A stretch of 64,000 nt of DNA. Origin: Alcaligenes faecalis (GTDB lineage Bacteria; Pseudomonadota; Gammaproteobacteria; Burkholderiales; Burkholderiaceae_B). The stretch spans positions 3,968,001-4,032,000 of the forward strand of contig NZ_CP023667.1 in assembly GCF_002443155.1 (NCBI RefSeq), given 5' to 3'. The first letter of the stretch is position 1. Each line of letters opens with the position of its first letter. Shown here piece after piece: positions 1-10,200 of this stretch. A program made the translations under genes and the position numbers. Below the pieces are notes generated by a model that had not been told where the DNA came from, did no database searches, and was given only the letters and a program-made list of their open reading frames with translations.

Positions 1-476
1 TTGGAGCCATTGAGCACGTAGCGATCGCCCTTCTTTTCGGCGCGCAGCTTCATGCTGACCACGTCCGAACCGGCACCGGGCTCACTCATGGCAAGGGCAC
101 CAATATGCTCGCCGCTGATCAGCTTGGGCAGGTATTTCTGCTTCTGGGCTTCCGTACCGTTGCGGTTGATCTGGTTCACACAGAGGTTGGAATGCGCGCC
201 GTAGGACAGGGCCACCGAGGCGCTGGCACGGGAGATTTCTTCCATTGCGATCATGTGGGCCAGATAGCCCAGGTTTGCACCACCGTATTCTTCACTGACG
301 GTCATGCCCAACAAACCCATCTCACCGAACTTCTTCCACAAGTGCATGGGGAACTGGTCATCGTGATCCAGTTGAGCCGCTAAAGGGGCAATTTCGGCCT
401 GGGAGAAGTCGGCGACAGCGTCGCGCAGCATGTCCAGGTCGGAGCCAAGATCGAAATTCAGGCCGGGCAGGCTCAT
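1..476 (-). CDS. liuA: Isovaleryl-CoA dehydrogenase, N-terminal part (runs off the left edge)
   Basis: This is the first ~158 residues of an acyl-CoA dehydrogenase; the 3' end lies outside the window. The visible part begins [11 protein letters not shown] and contains the FAD/acyl-binding core [19 protein letters not shown], typical of isovaleryl-CoA dehydrogenases, which oxidise isovaleryl-CoA to 3-methylcrotonyl-CoA in leucine breakdown. The ATG at 474-476 follows a CGGAG ribosome-binding site. The neighbour upstream in the same direction is a LiuR-type MerR regulator, and a perfect palindrome lies between them. That context supports liuA over a generic short-chain acyl-CoA dehydrogenase. 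The exact substrate is inferred from family and context. Confidence 0.85.
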   Translation of the reverse strand, partial: MSLPGLNFDLGSDLDMLRDAVADFSQAEIAPLAAQLDHDDQFPMHLWKKFGEMGLLGMTVSEEYGGANLGYLAHMIAMEEISRASASVALSYGAHSNLCVNQINRNGTEAQKQKYLPKLISGEHIGALAMSEPGAGSDVVSMKLRAEKKGDRYVLNGS

Positions 477-516
477 GAGACACTCCGTGGAAATAAATGG
501 GTTGTGGAATTGTATT

Positions 517-544
517 TATATTACGTTTACGTAAACGTAATATA
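517..544. promoter_or_regulatory. Perfect 28-bp palindrome, probable LiuR operator of liuA
   Basis: The 28 bases form a perfect inverted repeat with 14-nt arms; the core is TTACGTTTAC/GTAAACGTAA. It lies between the liuR stop codon and the liuA start, where a liuA promoter would sit. A related half-site occurs upstream of liuR. TTTACGTAAA-type sites are known for LiuR of proteobacteria; binding here is inferred. Confidence 0.75.
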
Positions 545-557
545 TATGGGTTTTCCC

Positions 558-950
558 TTATCGGGATTCCAGTTTCAATTGTTCGCTCATGGTGTGACAG
601 ATATCGAGCTGATCCTGGATTTCCTGCAAGGTCTGGTCCAGGTCCTGCCGCTGGCGCTCCAGGCGCAGGCGATGCTCGTTCAATACCTCCTGATAGTGCT
701 TAAGCTGGGAGGCCGTGTCCATCGGGGATTCATACATATTGATCAGCCGCAGAATCTCCGATAACTGCAGCCCCAGCCTTTTGCCGCGCAGGGCCAGCTT
801 CAGGCGGGCGCGATCACGGGGCTGATAAATGCGCTGAGTGCCTTGGCGCAGCGGGCTCAAGATTCCTTGATCTTCATAGAAGCGCAGGGTGCGGGGCGTG
901 ATGCCAAACTCATGCGCCAGATCCGATATTGTCCAGGTTGTCGTTGTCAT
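558..950 (-). CDS. liuR: MerR-family regulator, LiuR type
   Basis: A 130-residue MerR-family DNA-binding protein. The N-terminal winged helix-turn-helix runs WTISDLAHEFGITPRTLRFYEDQGIL (written in two parts in the family signature: ITPRTLRFYE), followed by the RIYQPRDRARL wing and a C-terminal coiled-coil dimerisation helix of about 50 residues rich in Leu, Arg and Gln. There are no metal-binding cysteines in the effector part, as expected for LiuR, which controls branched-chain amino acid and fatty acid catabolism genes. It sits directly before liuA with a palindromic operator between them and a second half-site upstream of its own start, suggesting autoregulation. Start ATG at 948-950. Confidence 0.85.
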   Translation of the reverse strand: MTTTTWTISDLAHEFGITPRTLRFYEDQGILSPLRQGTQRIYQPRDRARLKLALRGKRLGLQLSEILRLINMYESPMDTASQLKHYQEVLNEHRLRLERQRQDLDQTLQEIQDQLDICHTMSEQLKLESR

Positions 951-961
951 TTTTAGTGTGA

Positions 962-976
962 TTTACGTAAACGTAA
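962..976. promoter_or_regulatory. LiuR-like half-palindrome upstream of liuR
   Basis: TTTACGTAAACGTAA matches the right 15 bases of the 28-bp palindrome at 517-544, but the left half is degenerate. It sits 12 nt upstream of the liuR start codon, so autoregulation is plausible. Confidence 0.55.
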
Positions 977-1005
977 ACTATCATGCCATAGAGCCGGGGT
1001 GGGAA

Positions 1006-1277
1006 CTAGGGCCTGTTAACCGTAAAAGGAGCCTCACACTGGCTGGTAATCAAGCAGCAGACTAGGCGCGCAAGCCGCAGCGTGGTGGTTCCACGCAAGG
1101 CGTGGGCAACGACGTATGCTGCTTGATTACCAGCCAGCCCAAAGGGTGAGTATGCAAACACAAGCCTGCCTGCGTTGCGAATGCTCGCCGTGGACCCGCC
1201 ACGGCTCTGCTTCGCGCCTTGCCATGCTTGTGTTTGCATACTCATGTGAGGCTCCTTTTACGGTTAACAGGCCCTAG
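1006..1277. repeat. Nested palindromic element with three-way-junction (cloverleaf) folding potential
   Basis: The outer 33 bases (1006-1038) are an exact inverted repeat of 1245-1277. Two inner hairpins abut this stem. Arm A pairs 1039-1059 with 1117-1137 (21 bp, exact) and ends in a GCGTGG/CCACGC hairpin at 1080-1096. Arm B pairs 1147-1165 with 1226-1244 (19 bp, exact) and ends in GCCGTGG/CCACGGC at 1187-1205. The 9-nt joint is CCCAAAGGG. Any open frame here is a by-product of the symmetry. It resembles a palindromic dispersed repeat or MITE, but the family is not recognised. Confidence 0.85.
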
Positions 1278-1331
1278 CCTTTTAGTATGGTCTGCCCTTA
1301 CGCCCTACAAGAGCCATTCATTGGAGCGAGC

Positions 1332-2408
1332 ATGAATCCTAACGAACAAAAATTGAATTATCCCTGGGCAGATACCCTGCCCCCTGCAGGCGGCAGCCTG
1401 GAAGTCGCGCCGGGGTTGCGTTGGCTGCGTATGCCTTTGCCCTTTGCGCTGGATCACATCAATCTGTGGCTATTGCGCGACCAAATCGATGGCCGCGAGG
1501 GCTGGACGATTGTGGACTGTGGCGTGGCTCGCCCCGAAGTGCGCGAGCTGTGGGAACAGGTTTTTCAGAATGAGCTGCAAGGCTTGCCCGTGCTGCGTGT
1601 GATCGTCACGCATATGCACCCGGATCATGTTGGTTTGGCGGACTGGTTGTGCCAGCGCTGGAATGCGCCGCTGTGGATCAGCATGACGGATTACGCGACC
1701 GCCAAGCTGTGGTCCGGTACGGGTGGACGCCAGACTGGTGCGGAAGCCGGTGGCCCGAATGGTGTGGCGGCAGAAGCGCATTTTGTCCGTCATGGCCTGC
1801 AGGATGAGAAAGCCCGTGAGCAGATTCGCAGCCGCGGCGATTACTACCCATCCATGGTGCCGTCGGTGCCCGAGCGCTTTGTGCGTTTGATGGATGGTCA
1901 GCGTGTGGTGATTGCCGGTCGCCCCTGGCGCTTGATTGTGGGTTACGGCCATGCCCCCGAGCATATGTCTCTGTACTGTGAAGAACTGAAGGTGCTGATC
2001 TCCGGGGACATGCTCTTGCCGCGTATCTCCACCAATATCAGCGTGTTCGATACCGAGCCTTTTGCCAATCCGCTGCCCTTGTATCTGAACTCCCTGCTGT
2101 CCTATCAGGATCTGGCCCCGGACACCCTGGTGCTGCCTTCGCATGGCAAGCCTTTCCGGGGCATGCACGAGCGCATTCGTCAGCAGCAGGAGCACCACGC
2201 CGAGCGTCTGGAAGAAGTCCTGGAAGCCTGTGCCCAGCCCTGTACCGCTGCGGACATTTTGCCCGTGCTGTTCCACCGCAAGCTGGACTCGCACCAGATG
2301 ACTTTCGCCATGGGCGAGGCTATTGCCCACCTGCACGCCTTGTATTTCGACGATCGTTTGCGTCGCGAAATGGGCGAGGACGGGGTTTACCGCTTCCAGC
2401 GTATCTGA
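1332..2408 (+). CDS. MBL-fold metallo-hydrolase
   Basis: A 358-residue metallo-beta-lactamase-fold hydrolase. The di-metal motif THMHPDH is at residues 93-99 (H94, H96, D98, H99). Further ligand candidates are the His in YGHAPEHM near 200, the Asp in LISGDMLLP and the His in LPSHGKPF. A C-terminal helical extension follows, as in hydrolases of the LACTB2/glyoxalase-II-like group. The ATG at 1332 is preferred over an in-frame start at 1287 because TTGGAGCG lies just before it and the upstream segment touches the palindromic repeat. Substrate unknown; thioester hydrolysis is a reasonable guess given the liu neighbours. Confidence 0.75.
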   Translation: MNPNEQKLNYPWADTLPPAGGSLEVAPGLRWLRMPLPFALDHINLWLLRDQIDGREGWTIVDCGVARPEVRELWEQVFQNELQGLPVLRVIVTHMHPDHVGLADWLCQRWNAPLWISMTDYATAKLWSGTGGRQTGAEAGGPNGVAAEAHFVRHGLQDEKAREQIRSRGDYYPSMVPSVPERFVRLMDGQRVVIAGRPWRLIVGYGHAPEHMSLYCEELKVLISGDMLLPRISTNISVFDTEPFANPLPLYLNSLLSYQDLAPDTLVLPSHGKPFRGMHERIRQQQEHHAERLEEVLEACAQPCTAADILPVLFHRKLDSHQMTFAMGEAIAHLHALYFDDRLRREMGEDGVYRFQRI

Positions 2409-2520
2409 ATACCGGGGCGCCTCTTAATAAGAGGGGCAATATAGCAACTGTCGGCATAGGCGACCGGGCCTGCTGGCCTGTGGTAGCGTAGAGCTTTTCT
2501 TGCTACTGCCTGCCGACACT

Positions 2521-3717
2521 ATGAGCTCTGATCTCGCCCTGGACACCGCCCTGCAACATACTGGTCTGGCCCCGTTCGATCCGCATACGGATGCGGCGCC
2601 GGTGGCTGTGCCCATCATGCGCACCAGTACGGTGCGCTTTCGCAATCTGGATGCCTTGGACCGTGCTCAGGCTGACAAGGCCGATCCTGAAAAACGTTCG
2701 GTCACCTATGGGCGCTCGGGTATGGATACCCATGCCGCGCTGGAGCAGGTGTTCTGTCAGTTGGAGTCTGCCACTCAGGCTTTGCTGGCACCGTCGGGCA
2801 TGGCAGCGATTACCTTAGGTTTGCTGGCCTTGCTGGATTCGGGCGATCACGTGCTGATTGCCGACAGTGCTTATGGCCCGGTGCGTTATCTGGAAAAGAC
2901 CGTATTGCGTCGCATGGGTATACAGGCCACGTTCTGCGCGCCGACCCCGGAGGAAATGGCCCGTCATTTGCAGGACAATACCCGCATGGTGTACGTGGAA
3001 TCACCCGGTTCCTTGCTGATGCAGATGCTGGATATGCCCGCCTTGGCGGAGTTTGGCCGCAAGCATGACTTGCTGCTGGTCACCGATAACACCTGGGGCT
3101 CGGGCTATATCTACCGTCCCTTGGAATTGGGTTTTGACGTGTCTATCGTGGCTGGGACCAAGTATGTGGCAGGCCACTCCGACTTGATGTTGGGTGCAGT
3201 CATGTCCGCAGATCCAGCAATCAACAAACGCCTGCACGACAACCACTATGCGCTGGGTTTTTCCATCAGCGCCGACGATGCCTGGTTGGCCTTGCGCGGT
3301 GTACGTACCCTGCCTATTCGTATGCGTGAAAGCGCCGCCAATGCCCTGGCTGTGTGTCAGTTTCTGGATAGCCGTCCCGAAGTCACCCGCATCTATCACC
3401 CGGCATGGCCGCAAGATCCAGGCCATGCTTTGTGGCAACGCGACTGCACCGGCTCTAACGGCATGTTGTCGGTGCAGCTACGATTGAACAATGCGCAAGC
3501 CCGTGCGTTTGTCGATGCCCTGACGCTGTTTGGTATCGGCTTTTCCTGGGGGGGCTTTGAAAGCCTGGTGCAGTTGGTGGATACGGCATTTCTAAGTGGC
3601 CATAGTTACTGGCAGGACAGCCAGGACAGTCTGGTGCGCCTGCATATCGGCCTGGAGTCCACCAAGGACTTGTGTGCCGACCTGACACAGGCTTTTGAAA
3701 AGGCGGCGCAGGCTTAG
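2521..3717 (+). CDS. metC: Cystathionine beta-lyase / trans-sulfuration PLP enzyme
   Basis: A 398-residue Cys/Met-metabolism PLP-dependent enzyme. The Schiff-base lysine is about K214 in AGTKYVAGHSDLMLG, with the cofactor-binding Asp in VTDNTWGSG (about D189) and the SVTYGRSGMDT phosphate-binding segment near residue 60. The full length matches MetC (about 395 residues), which cleaves cystathionine to homocysteine, pyruvate and ammonia. I chose the ATG at 2521; a TTG at 2500 is in frame but less likely. Neither has an obvious Shine-Dalgarno sequence. A gamma-synthase or other beta-eliminating lyase cannot be excluded from motifs alone. Confidence 0.8.
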   Translation: MSSDLALDTALQHTGLAPFDPHTDAAPVAVPIMRTSTVRFRNLDALDRAQADKADPEKRSVTYGRSGMDTHAALEQVFCQLESATQALLAPSGMAAITLGLLALLDSGDHVLIADSAYGPVRYLEKTVLRRMGIQATFCAPTPEEMARHLQDNTRMVYVESPGSLLMQMLDMPALAEFGRKHDLLLVTDNTWGSGYIYRPLELGFDVSIVAGTKYVAGHSDLMLGAVMSADPAINKRLHDNHYALGFSISADDAWLALRGVRTLPIRMRESAANALAVCQFLDSRPEVTRIYHPAWPQDPGHALWQRDCTGSNGMLSVQLRLNNAQARAFVDALTLFGIGFSWGGFESLVQLVDTAFLSGHSYWQDSQDSLVRLHIGLESTKDLCADLTQAFEKAAQA

Positions 3718-3870
3718 GCTCTTAACTGACTGCTCTAGTCAGGGACGCACCCTGGCTTTAATAAATGGCGCAGAATTGCAATGACGTTGGAATCCCGTAC
3801 CTTCTTGTAAGCCGCTGTTATCGAATTACTGACGAGTTACCGGCAGCTAATAAATCACAGATATAGAAAC

Positions 3871-3919
3871 GCCAAGGGCCCTCAAAACCGGAACGGATCC
3901 AGTCTTGAGGGCCCTTGGC
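3871..3919 (-). terminator. Strong hairpin between convergent metC and dsbA
   Basis: A 15-bp perfect stem (GCCAAGGGCCCTCAA, 3871-3885, with 3905-3919) lies between the convergent ends of metC and dsbA. On the minus strand it is followed by GTTTCTATAT, so it most likely terminates dsbA and may act both ways. Confidence 0.7.
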
Positions 3920-3943
3920 TGTATGGCTCAGCCAGATCGCTGA

Positions 3944-4585
3944 TTAGCGATTGGTGACCATTTTCACCAGCTCTTGAGCCTTGGTGATGCTTTCGTCGTA
4001 GCCATTGGCCAGTGCAGGTGAAGTCACGAACTTGCCGCCCACGGCCAGGCTGGGTGTGCCCTGGATCTGGTAGGTGTTGGACAGTTCGTTGGCTTTATTG
4101 GCCTTGGTCTGTACGCCAAAGGAGTTGAAGGTCTGCTCGAAGCGGGCCTTGTCCACGCCTTGCTGGGCTGCCCAGGCCGTGATGGTCTTGGCATCAAAAA
4201 TGCGCTCACGCTTCTGGTGAATGGCTTCAAACACCTTGGGATGCAGGTCCAGACGGTCCATGGCTTCCAGGGTGTAGTACAGCTTTTGCAGATCGGTCAT
4301 GCCGGCATTGAAGGCAACAGGCACACGGCGCAGCACGACATTGTCGGGCAGAGTCTTGGACCAGGCTTCAACCTTGGGTTCCAGAATGGCGCAGTGTGGG
4401 CAGCTGTAGGAGAAGAACTCCAGCACTTCGGTTTTACCGACGCTGTCCGAGGGCTGAGCCGCAGGCAGGGTAACGTAGCCTTGGTCGGCTTGTTGAGCCA
4501 GCGCGCTGGTGGCGGGCAACAAGGTCGCCCCAGCCAACAGACTGGCACCGACCAGGGATCGTACAAACAATGCGTTCAGCTTCAT
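3944..4585 (-). CDS. dsbA: Periplasmic thiol:disulfide interchange protein DsbA
   Basis: A 213-residue thioredoxin-fold oxidase that introduces disulfide bonds into exported proteins. A signal peptide covers roughly residues 1-30 and ends in TSALAQQ. The catalytic CPHC motif is at residues 62-65 (FFSYSCPHC), the classical DsbA dipeptide, and the cis-proline loop is in QIQGTPSLAVGG. Start ATG follows an AAGGAAA Shine-Dalgarno. It is the last gene of an argS-SPOR-dsbA run, 89 nt after the SPOR gene. It ends before a strong hairpin terminator. Confidence 0.93.
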   Translation of the reverse strand: MKLNALFVRSLVGASLLAGATLLPATSALAQQADQGYVTLPAAQPSDSVGKTEVLEFFSYSCPHCAILEPKVEAWSKTLPDNVVLRRVPVAFNAGMTDLQKLYYTLEAMDRLDLHPKVFEAIHQKRERIFDAKTITAWAAQQGVDKARFEQTFNSFGVQTKANKANELSNTYQIQGTPSLAVGGKFVTSPALANGYDESITKAQELVKMVTNR

Positions 4586-4674
4586 GAATCAATTTCCTTA
4601 ATGGGGAAGATGAGGTTTATGACCTGTGCAATGGCGGAAAAGTTCACCTTGGGGCTGCCTTGGGCACAAATTGC

Positions 4675-5418
4675 TTAGGGTCGTACCACCGAAGTATCAA
4701 TTTTTTCTTCGGCCAGACGGCTGCGTGCCCGGTTCATTTCGTCTATGCCCTTGAAGGGGCCCATGCGTACCCGGTTCACGGTACCGCCATTGACCTGAGC
4801 ACTTTGCACCGAGGCATCAAAGCCCAACATCAACAAGCGCGCTTTCATGGCTTCAGCGTCTGCATTGTTGCGGAAGGCACCTGCTTGCAGGTAGTAGGGG
4901 GTAGAGGTGGTGGCTGGCTTGGTCGCTGCCGGGGGCGCAGCAGGAGCCGGTGTGGCTGGTTTGCTGGTGGCCGGTGCCGGGGTGTTGGGAGCGGCAGGTG
5001 CTGTGGCCGGAGGCGTTACCGCAGGAGCAGTATTGCGCGTTTCTGGCTGACGCGTCGGTTCCGTACCCATGGCTGGCAAGGTGGCGATCAGGTCACCCAG
5101 GGCGTCCGGTGCAGCAGGCTTGGACGGGATGCTGGGCAAGTTCACGGGGGGCAAGGTCAAACCGGGAATGGTGTCGCCTGGCGGAGGAGTTTGTCCACTG
5201 GAGCGGCCATACAGGTCCCGGTTCGGGTCCAGCAAGTCTCGCCCTTCAGGCAAGGCAACAGTAGGTTTGTCTCGGCTGGCCTTGTCCACAAAGGGCATGG
5301 GCACCTTGGTGACGAACAGGGCAACGGCAACCGCCGCGCCCAGACCCAGAATCAGGCCAATCAGAATGCCGGTATAGGTACCGCCGGAACTACTGGATTT
5401 TTTACGTGCTCTTGCCAT
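4675..5418 (-). CDS. SPOR-domain protein (FtsN-like architecture)
   Basis: A 247-residue bitopic inner-membrane protein. A short basic cytoplasmic tail (MARARKKSSSS) precedes one transmembrane helix (about 16-36). A long low-complexity periplasmic linker rich in Pro, Ala and Thr follows, then a C-terminal SPOR domain (about 172-247, YYLQAGAFRNNADAEAMKARL and VRMGPFKGIDEMNRAR). SPOR domains bind glycan strands stripped of stem peptides at division septa, so a role in septal peptidoglycan binding is likely. It starts 14 nt after the argS stop and is probably co-transcribed with argS and dsbA. Calling it FtsN itself would go beyond the evidence. Confidence 0.85.
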   Translation of the reverse strand: MARARKKSSSSGGTYTGILIGLILGLGAAVAVALFVTKVPMPFVDKASRDKPTVALPEGRDLLDPNRDLYGRSSGQTPPPGDTIPGLTLPPVNLPSIPSKPAAPDALGDLIATLPAMGTEPTRQPETRNTAPAVTPPATAPAAPNTPAPATSKPATPAPAAPPAATKPATTSTPYYLQAGAFRNNADAEAMKARLLMLGFDASVQSAQVNGGTVNRVRMGPFKGIDEMNRARSRLAEEKIDTSVVRP

Positions 5419-5432
5419 ATCTGCCTATGGGT

Positions 5433-7118
5433 TTACATACGTTCGGGTGCGGACACACCCAGCAGGTTCAGACCATTGCGAATGACTTGGGCGCAGGCCT
5501 GTGCCAGACGCAGACGGGCCAGACGCAAGGCCGTGTCATCTACCGACACGCGCTCGGCGTTGTACCAGGAGTGGAAGTCCGCAGCGCAGTCGCGCAGCCA
5601 GAAGGCAATGTGGTGAGGGGCCAGTTCGCGCGCGGATTGGGCCAGCACATTGGGGTATTCAGACAGGCGTTGCAGCAGGGCGATTTCGGTGGGGGCGGTC
5701 AAAGGCGTGATGTCGGCCTGAGGCACTTGATCCAGCAGTTCTGCCGACTGATTCAACACGGAGTTGATACGGGCATGAGCGTACTGGATGTAATAAACCG
5801 GGTTTTCTTCGCTCTTGGACAGGGCCAGATCGATATCGAATACGAATTCGGAGTCGGCACGACGCTGGATCAGGAAGAAGCGCACGGCGTCCTGGCCTAC
5901 CCATTCGATCAGGTCACGCAAGGTGACGTAGCTGCCTGCGCGCTTGGAAATTTTCACTTCCTGGCCATTGCGCATGACTTTGACCATCTTGTGCAGGATG
6001 TAGGCCGGGAATTCCTTGGGGATACCCAGACCCAGACCTTGCAGGCCAGCGCGTACGCGGGCGATGGTGCCGTGGTGGTCGGAGCCCTGAATATTGATGG
6101 CGTGGTGGAAACCGCGTTCCCACTTGGCCACGTGGTAGGCCACGTCCGGCACGAAGTAGGTGTAGCCGCCTTCGGATTTGCGCATCACGCGGTCTTTGTC
6201 ATCGCCTGTGCCCAGTTCGGTGGTGCGCAGCCACAGTGCGCCGTCCAGCTCGTAGGTGTGACCGGCGTCAATCAGGGCCTGCACGGTTTTTTCAACCTTG
6301 CCGGAGGTGTACAGCGAGCTTTCCAGGTAGAAATTGTCGAACTTCAGGCCGAAGGCTTGCAAGTCCAGATCCTGTTCGCGGCGCAGGTAGGCCACGGCAA
6401 AGCGGCGGATGTCTTCCAGATTGTCCAGATCACCACTGGCGGTGACGGAGGCGCCATCGGCAGCCTGAACGGTTGCACCGGCCTGGTAGTCGCGGGCGAT
6501 ATCCAGAATGTAGTCGCCCTTGTAGCCGTCAGCGGGGAATTGCTCGCTGTCGGGCTCGATGCCACGGGCACGGGCATGTACGCTGGTGGTCAGGTTGTCG
6601 ATCTGGTTACCAGCGTCGTTGTAGTAGAACTCGCGGGTAACGTCGTAGCCTTGCGAGCTGAACACGCGGCACAGGGAGTCGCCCAGCGCGGCCTGGCGAG
6701 CGTGGCCTACGTGCAAGGGGCCGGTCGGGTTGGCCGACACGAACTCCACCATCAGCTTTTCCTGGGTAGGAGCAACGTGACCGAAGTGATCGCCCTGTTC
6801 GGCAATCGTCTTCAGGACGGCCTGGTGCGTGGCGGTGGACAGACGGAAGTTGATAAAGCCCGGGCCGGCAATTTCCGCGCCTGCCAGCAAAGCGGCGGCA
6901 TTCGGATCGGCCAACAGGGTATCGACGATTTGCTGAGCCAGCTCGCGCGGGTTGCGACCGGCTGGTTTGGCCAGTTGCATGGCAATATTGCAGGCGGCAT
7001 CACCGTGCGCAGCCACTTTGGGGCGCTCCAGCGTGATGTTGGGTTCAGCCTGGGGCAAGATGGCACGGACGGCAGCCTGTAGGCAGGCGATTAATTGAGA
7101 TTGTTGCTCAGCAAGCAT
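5433..7118 (-). CDS. argS: Arginyl-tRNA synthetase
   Basis: A 561-residue class I aminoacyl-tRNA synthetase that charges tRNA-Arg. The HIGH-type motif is HVGH at residues 136-139 in [17 protein letters not shown], and the KMSKS-like loop is KISKRAG. The C-terminal DALR anticodon-binding domain ends [11 protein letters not shown]. The start is the ATG at 7118 ([14 protein letters not shown]); the in-frame extension to 7232 has no family counterpart. It heads a minus-strand operon with the SPOR and dsbA genes and follows the RHS gene by 121 nt. Confidence 0.97.
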   Translation of the reverse strand: MLAEQQSQLIACLQAAVRAILPQAEPNITLERPKVAAHGDAACNIAMQLAKPAGRNPRELAQQIVDTLLADPNAAALLAGAEIAGPGFINFRLSTATHQAVLKTIAEQGDHFGHVAPTQEKLMVEFVSANPTGPLHVGHARQAALGDSLCRVFSSQGYDVTREFYYNDAGNQIDNLTTSVHARARGIEPDSEQFPADGYKGDYILDIARDYQAGATVQAADGASVTASGDLDNLEDIRRFAVAYLRREQDLDLQAFGLKFDNFYLESSLYTSGKVEKTVQALIDAGHTYELDGALWLRTTELGTGDDKDRVMRKSEGGYTYFVPDVAYHVAKWERGFHHAINIQGSDHHGTIARVRAGLQGLGLGIPKEFPAYILHKMVKVMRNGQEVKISKRAGSYVTLRDLIEWVGQDAVRFFLIQRRADSEFVFDIDLALSKSEENPVYYIQYAHARINSVLNQSAELLDQVPQADITPLTAPTEIALLQRLSEYPNVLAQSARELAPHHIAFWLRDCAADFHSWYNAERVSVDDTALRLARLRLAQACAQVIRNGLNLLGVSAPERM

Positions 7119-7239
7119 AGGAAAGGTCTGGATTGGTAGAAAGACAACTGCGGCGTGTTGACCACGCCCCAGATGGAAGGCGCGACATTGGCCCGCCGGA
7201 TAGCCCCACATGATAGCGTGATTTGACGCCAAATTCTTT

Positions 7240-10200
7240 TCAAGAAGCCTGGCGCTCCCATCCCAGGTGGTTATGTAACCACGTATCGTAAGCGTCCATG
7301 TCTACCCAACCCACCTGATTACCGGGTCGGATACGCCAGCTGTTATGCCGCTTGATCACTGTCTCCATGGATTGTTGAGTGGCTTGGCCCAGACGCGGGT
7401 GCAGGTCTTGATACATCAGGTTTTGACCCTGCCCGTGAGAGTCTACTCCCCGCAAACTGCCTTGAGTCAGTCGCAGCCCAGGCAGGCGCATGTCCAGCAA
7501 AACAGGGTGGAGCACGCTCAGGTCTATGTGCCCCAGTTCCGCCAGCGCCAGACCCGTCGCCCTGGCTTGCCAGTGCATCCAGGCCAGCGCCACCTTATCC
7601 AGATCGCTGATGGTTTCTTCGTTTTCATCAGGCAGCACGCCGCCGCCAATCTGGCTGTGCGCGCCGATAAAAGGCATTTCCACCGTGTTCATGGCCTCTG
7701 TCAGGGCGCTTAAGGGAAAGTAGGCACGGTGTTCATGCATGGCGACGGCATGCGCAACCCAGCTCCAGGCGTCGGACACGCCCAAGCGATATTGGGAGTT
7801 GCTGCCGCCTCCCAGTCCGAATTGGGCCACGGTATCGAACAGCCCTAAAAAGCGGGGCGTGATGCAGGCACGAATGGCGCCGCGCTGTGGATCATTCAAT
7901 ACAAACCAGCCCTGCTGTACGTGGTCCAGTATCCGATTGGAAAAGTCTCGTGCCAGTGCTGCTCCTCGAGAAAAACCCAGCAAATCCACAGGTACCGCGC
8001 TCGGGGCCGGGCCTTGCTCCTGCATGCGATTCAGGAAGTTGTTCCATTGCGATTCCAGAATCCGCCCTGCTCGCCAAGCGGTCAGTGCATCCCAGTTCAG
8101 GGTCACGGGATCGCCCGGCCCTTTGGCGTAATGCACCGCTCCATCCTGATACAACTGCGACAGTTTCCACACATTGCTATTGGTAATGGGAGCCTGTCGT
8201 GTGCCATCAAAGGCAAACAGGAGCAGGCCGGTGGGGTCAATATGACGCAAAGGCTGTTGTTGGGCGTAGCCCACGGCCTGGGTTTGTGGCCATGGCCCCA
8301 GAGGGTCCGGCTCTAGATAGTGGCCGTGCTCGGGCAGATAGGTACGCAGCAGATTGTCGTGCCAGCCGGTCGCGGATTCGGCATACTGCCCTGGTAGACG
8401 TAGATTGAACTCCAAGGTTTCAAGCAAGGGTTCGGCCTGTCCAAAAGGGTTCAGGTCGGCAGCCCAGACCGGCTTGGTTTGCTGGTCGCTAATCAGTCGC
8501 ACAGCGCCCATCAAATCACTATGCAGGTAGTACAACTGCCCTTGCCCGTCTGGCTGATAAACAATCATGCCTATTGGTGTCAGCCCGGCATACAGATAGC
8601 GTCGGGAGATGAGCTGGCCGGGACCAGCGGGTAAATCCAGTTCAGCTATTAATTGCTGGCCGTGAAAGAAAAAGGCTCGCTCCTGATCGCCTTGCTTGCG
8701 CCAGATACGTTGGCCAAAGGCATCGTGCCGGTACTCGACCAAGGTGGTGTGTGCTGTTTGCACACGCTGCAAGCGTCGGTTCGGACCGTAGTCCAGATTC
8801 AAGTTACCGACGGCTTTCGTCGTGCCGGTGGAGGAGCGCTGAATGGAAGCAGCTGGCTTTGGATGGCGTGCAACAAGTGCGCCGCTGTCGTTCCAGGCCA
8901 GCCACTGTGCTGATTCGGTCTTGCCCTGACGGAAAGCGATCAGCCGCTGTTTAGTGTCGTAGTGCAAAAACCAATGGCGTGTTTCTTGTAGCAGCGGGTA
9001 CTCATGGCGATCCTCCAGCACTTTGCCTTGAGCATCCAGACGGCGGGCTTGTGTCCAGACGGGTTTGCCATCGGGCTGCAAAAGCATCAAATCCACGGCC
9101 TGTCCGGCGCTGTTTGCATGGCTGATCAATTGAAGGCCATTGCCCCAGGCATAGCCCACCTCTTGTGCGTGAATCACGGTCTGGCGTTGCCCGGTTTGCG
9201 TGATCCATTCCAGAGACTGCAAGCGTCCGTGCGCGTCCCAGCGATAGCGTAGTTGTCCGCCCTCCGGCAGGGTGTGCTGCGTCAGCCTGCGTTGCTCGTC
9301 GTACTCAAAGCGCTCGGTCCAGCTTTGACCGGGGCTATGGCTACGTTCCAGACGGCGCTCTTGTAATAGGCCTGCCCGCAACTTCAACCATTGCGTTTCC
9401 ATGGGATGACGAATGCGCAGCGCACCAGGTCCAAGCCAGTCCAGTTCACTGCGCTCGGTTTCATGGCCTTGTTGATGTTCAAGACTGCTCAAACGCCCCC
9501 GTTGATCGTATCGAATGTGGAGCGAACCTCCTTCGGCGTATTCGAGGCGCCTCAGTTTGCCATTCGGGTTCCAGCGCCGTGTTTCGCCTCCATGCTGGCT
9601 TGTTGCCCAGTTTTGCAAGCGCCCTTTTTCATCCAGCTCGAAACGTAATGGCCCCCAGCCGCCCTGCCGTTGCTCCAGCCCAGAGAGTGTCCCATTGGCA
9701 CGGCGTTGCGCTGTCCATGGCCCGGCCTGCAACCAGCGCCCTTGCGGGTCGTACTGCCATTCCGTGCTTTGGACGGGGCAAGTGTCACATAGGCGGCTTT
9801 CCAGTTTTTGTAGCCGCTGCTGGCCTTGATAGTCTCGGTAGTGGAAGCGATGCCGCTCTGTGCCTATGGACCATTCGCTTAGGCCCGGCTCATAGCGTGC
9901 CGTCCAGTCCTGATTGAAGGCGTGGGAGATCAAACGGCTGACTCGGCCTTGGGCGTCGTACTCCCATTGCTGCATGGGCTGAGCCGTTTGCCCAGGCGCT
10001 TGCAGGCTGGTGCCACCTAAATGATGTGACCAAGGCGCAGGAGCTGGATGATAGAGGCGTTGCATGCCATCCGGACGGCTGACGCTGGCCAGCCAGATTT
10101 GCTGATCGTGCTGTTTCAGAAGCAAGCGAAACGGCCCGGCCGGGGTTTTAATATTGATGTCTGTGTCTGTGTCTGTGTCTGTGTCTGTGTCTGTGTCTGT

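Noticed and set aside
1006..1245. Open frame of 79 codons on the minus strand
   Set aside because: It lies entirely inside the palindromic element and has no ribosome-binding site; its openness follows from the repeat.
5406..7082. 558-codon open frame on the plus strand
   Set aside because: It is the antisense shadow of argS, which has clear synthetase motifs. Similar long antisense frames over leuA (13602-15383), prfC, the helicase and the ligase are rejected for the same reason.
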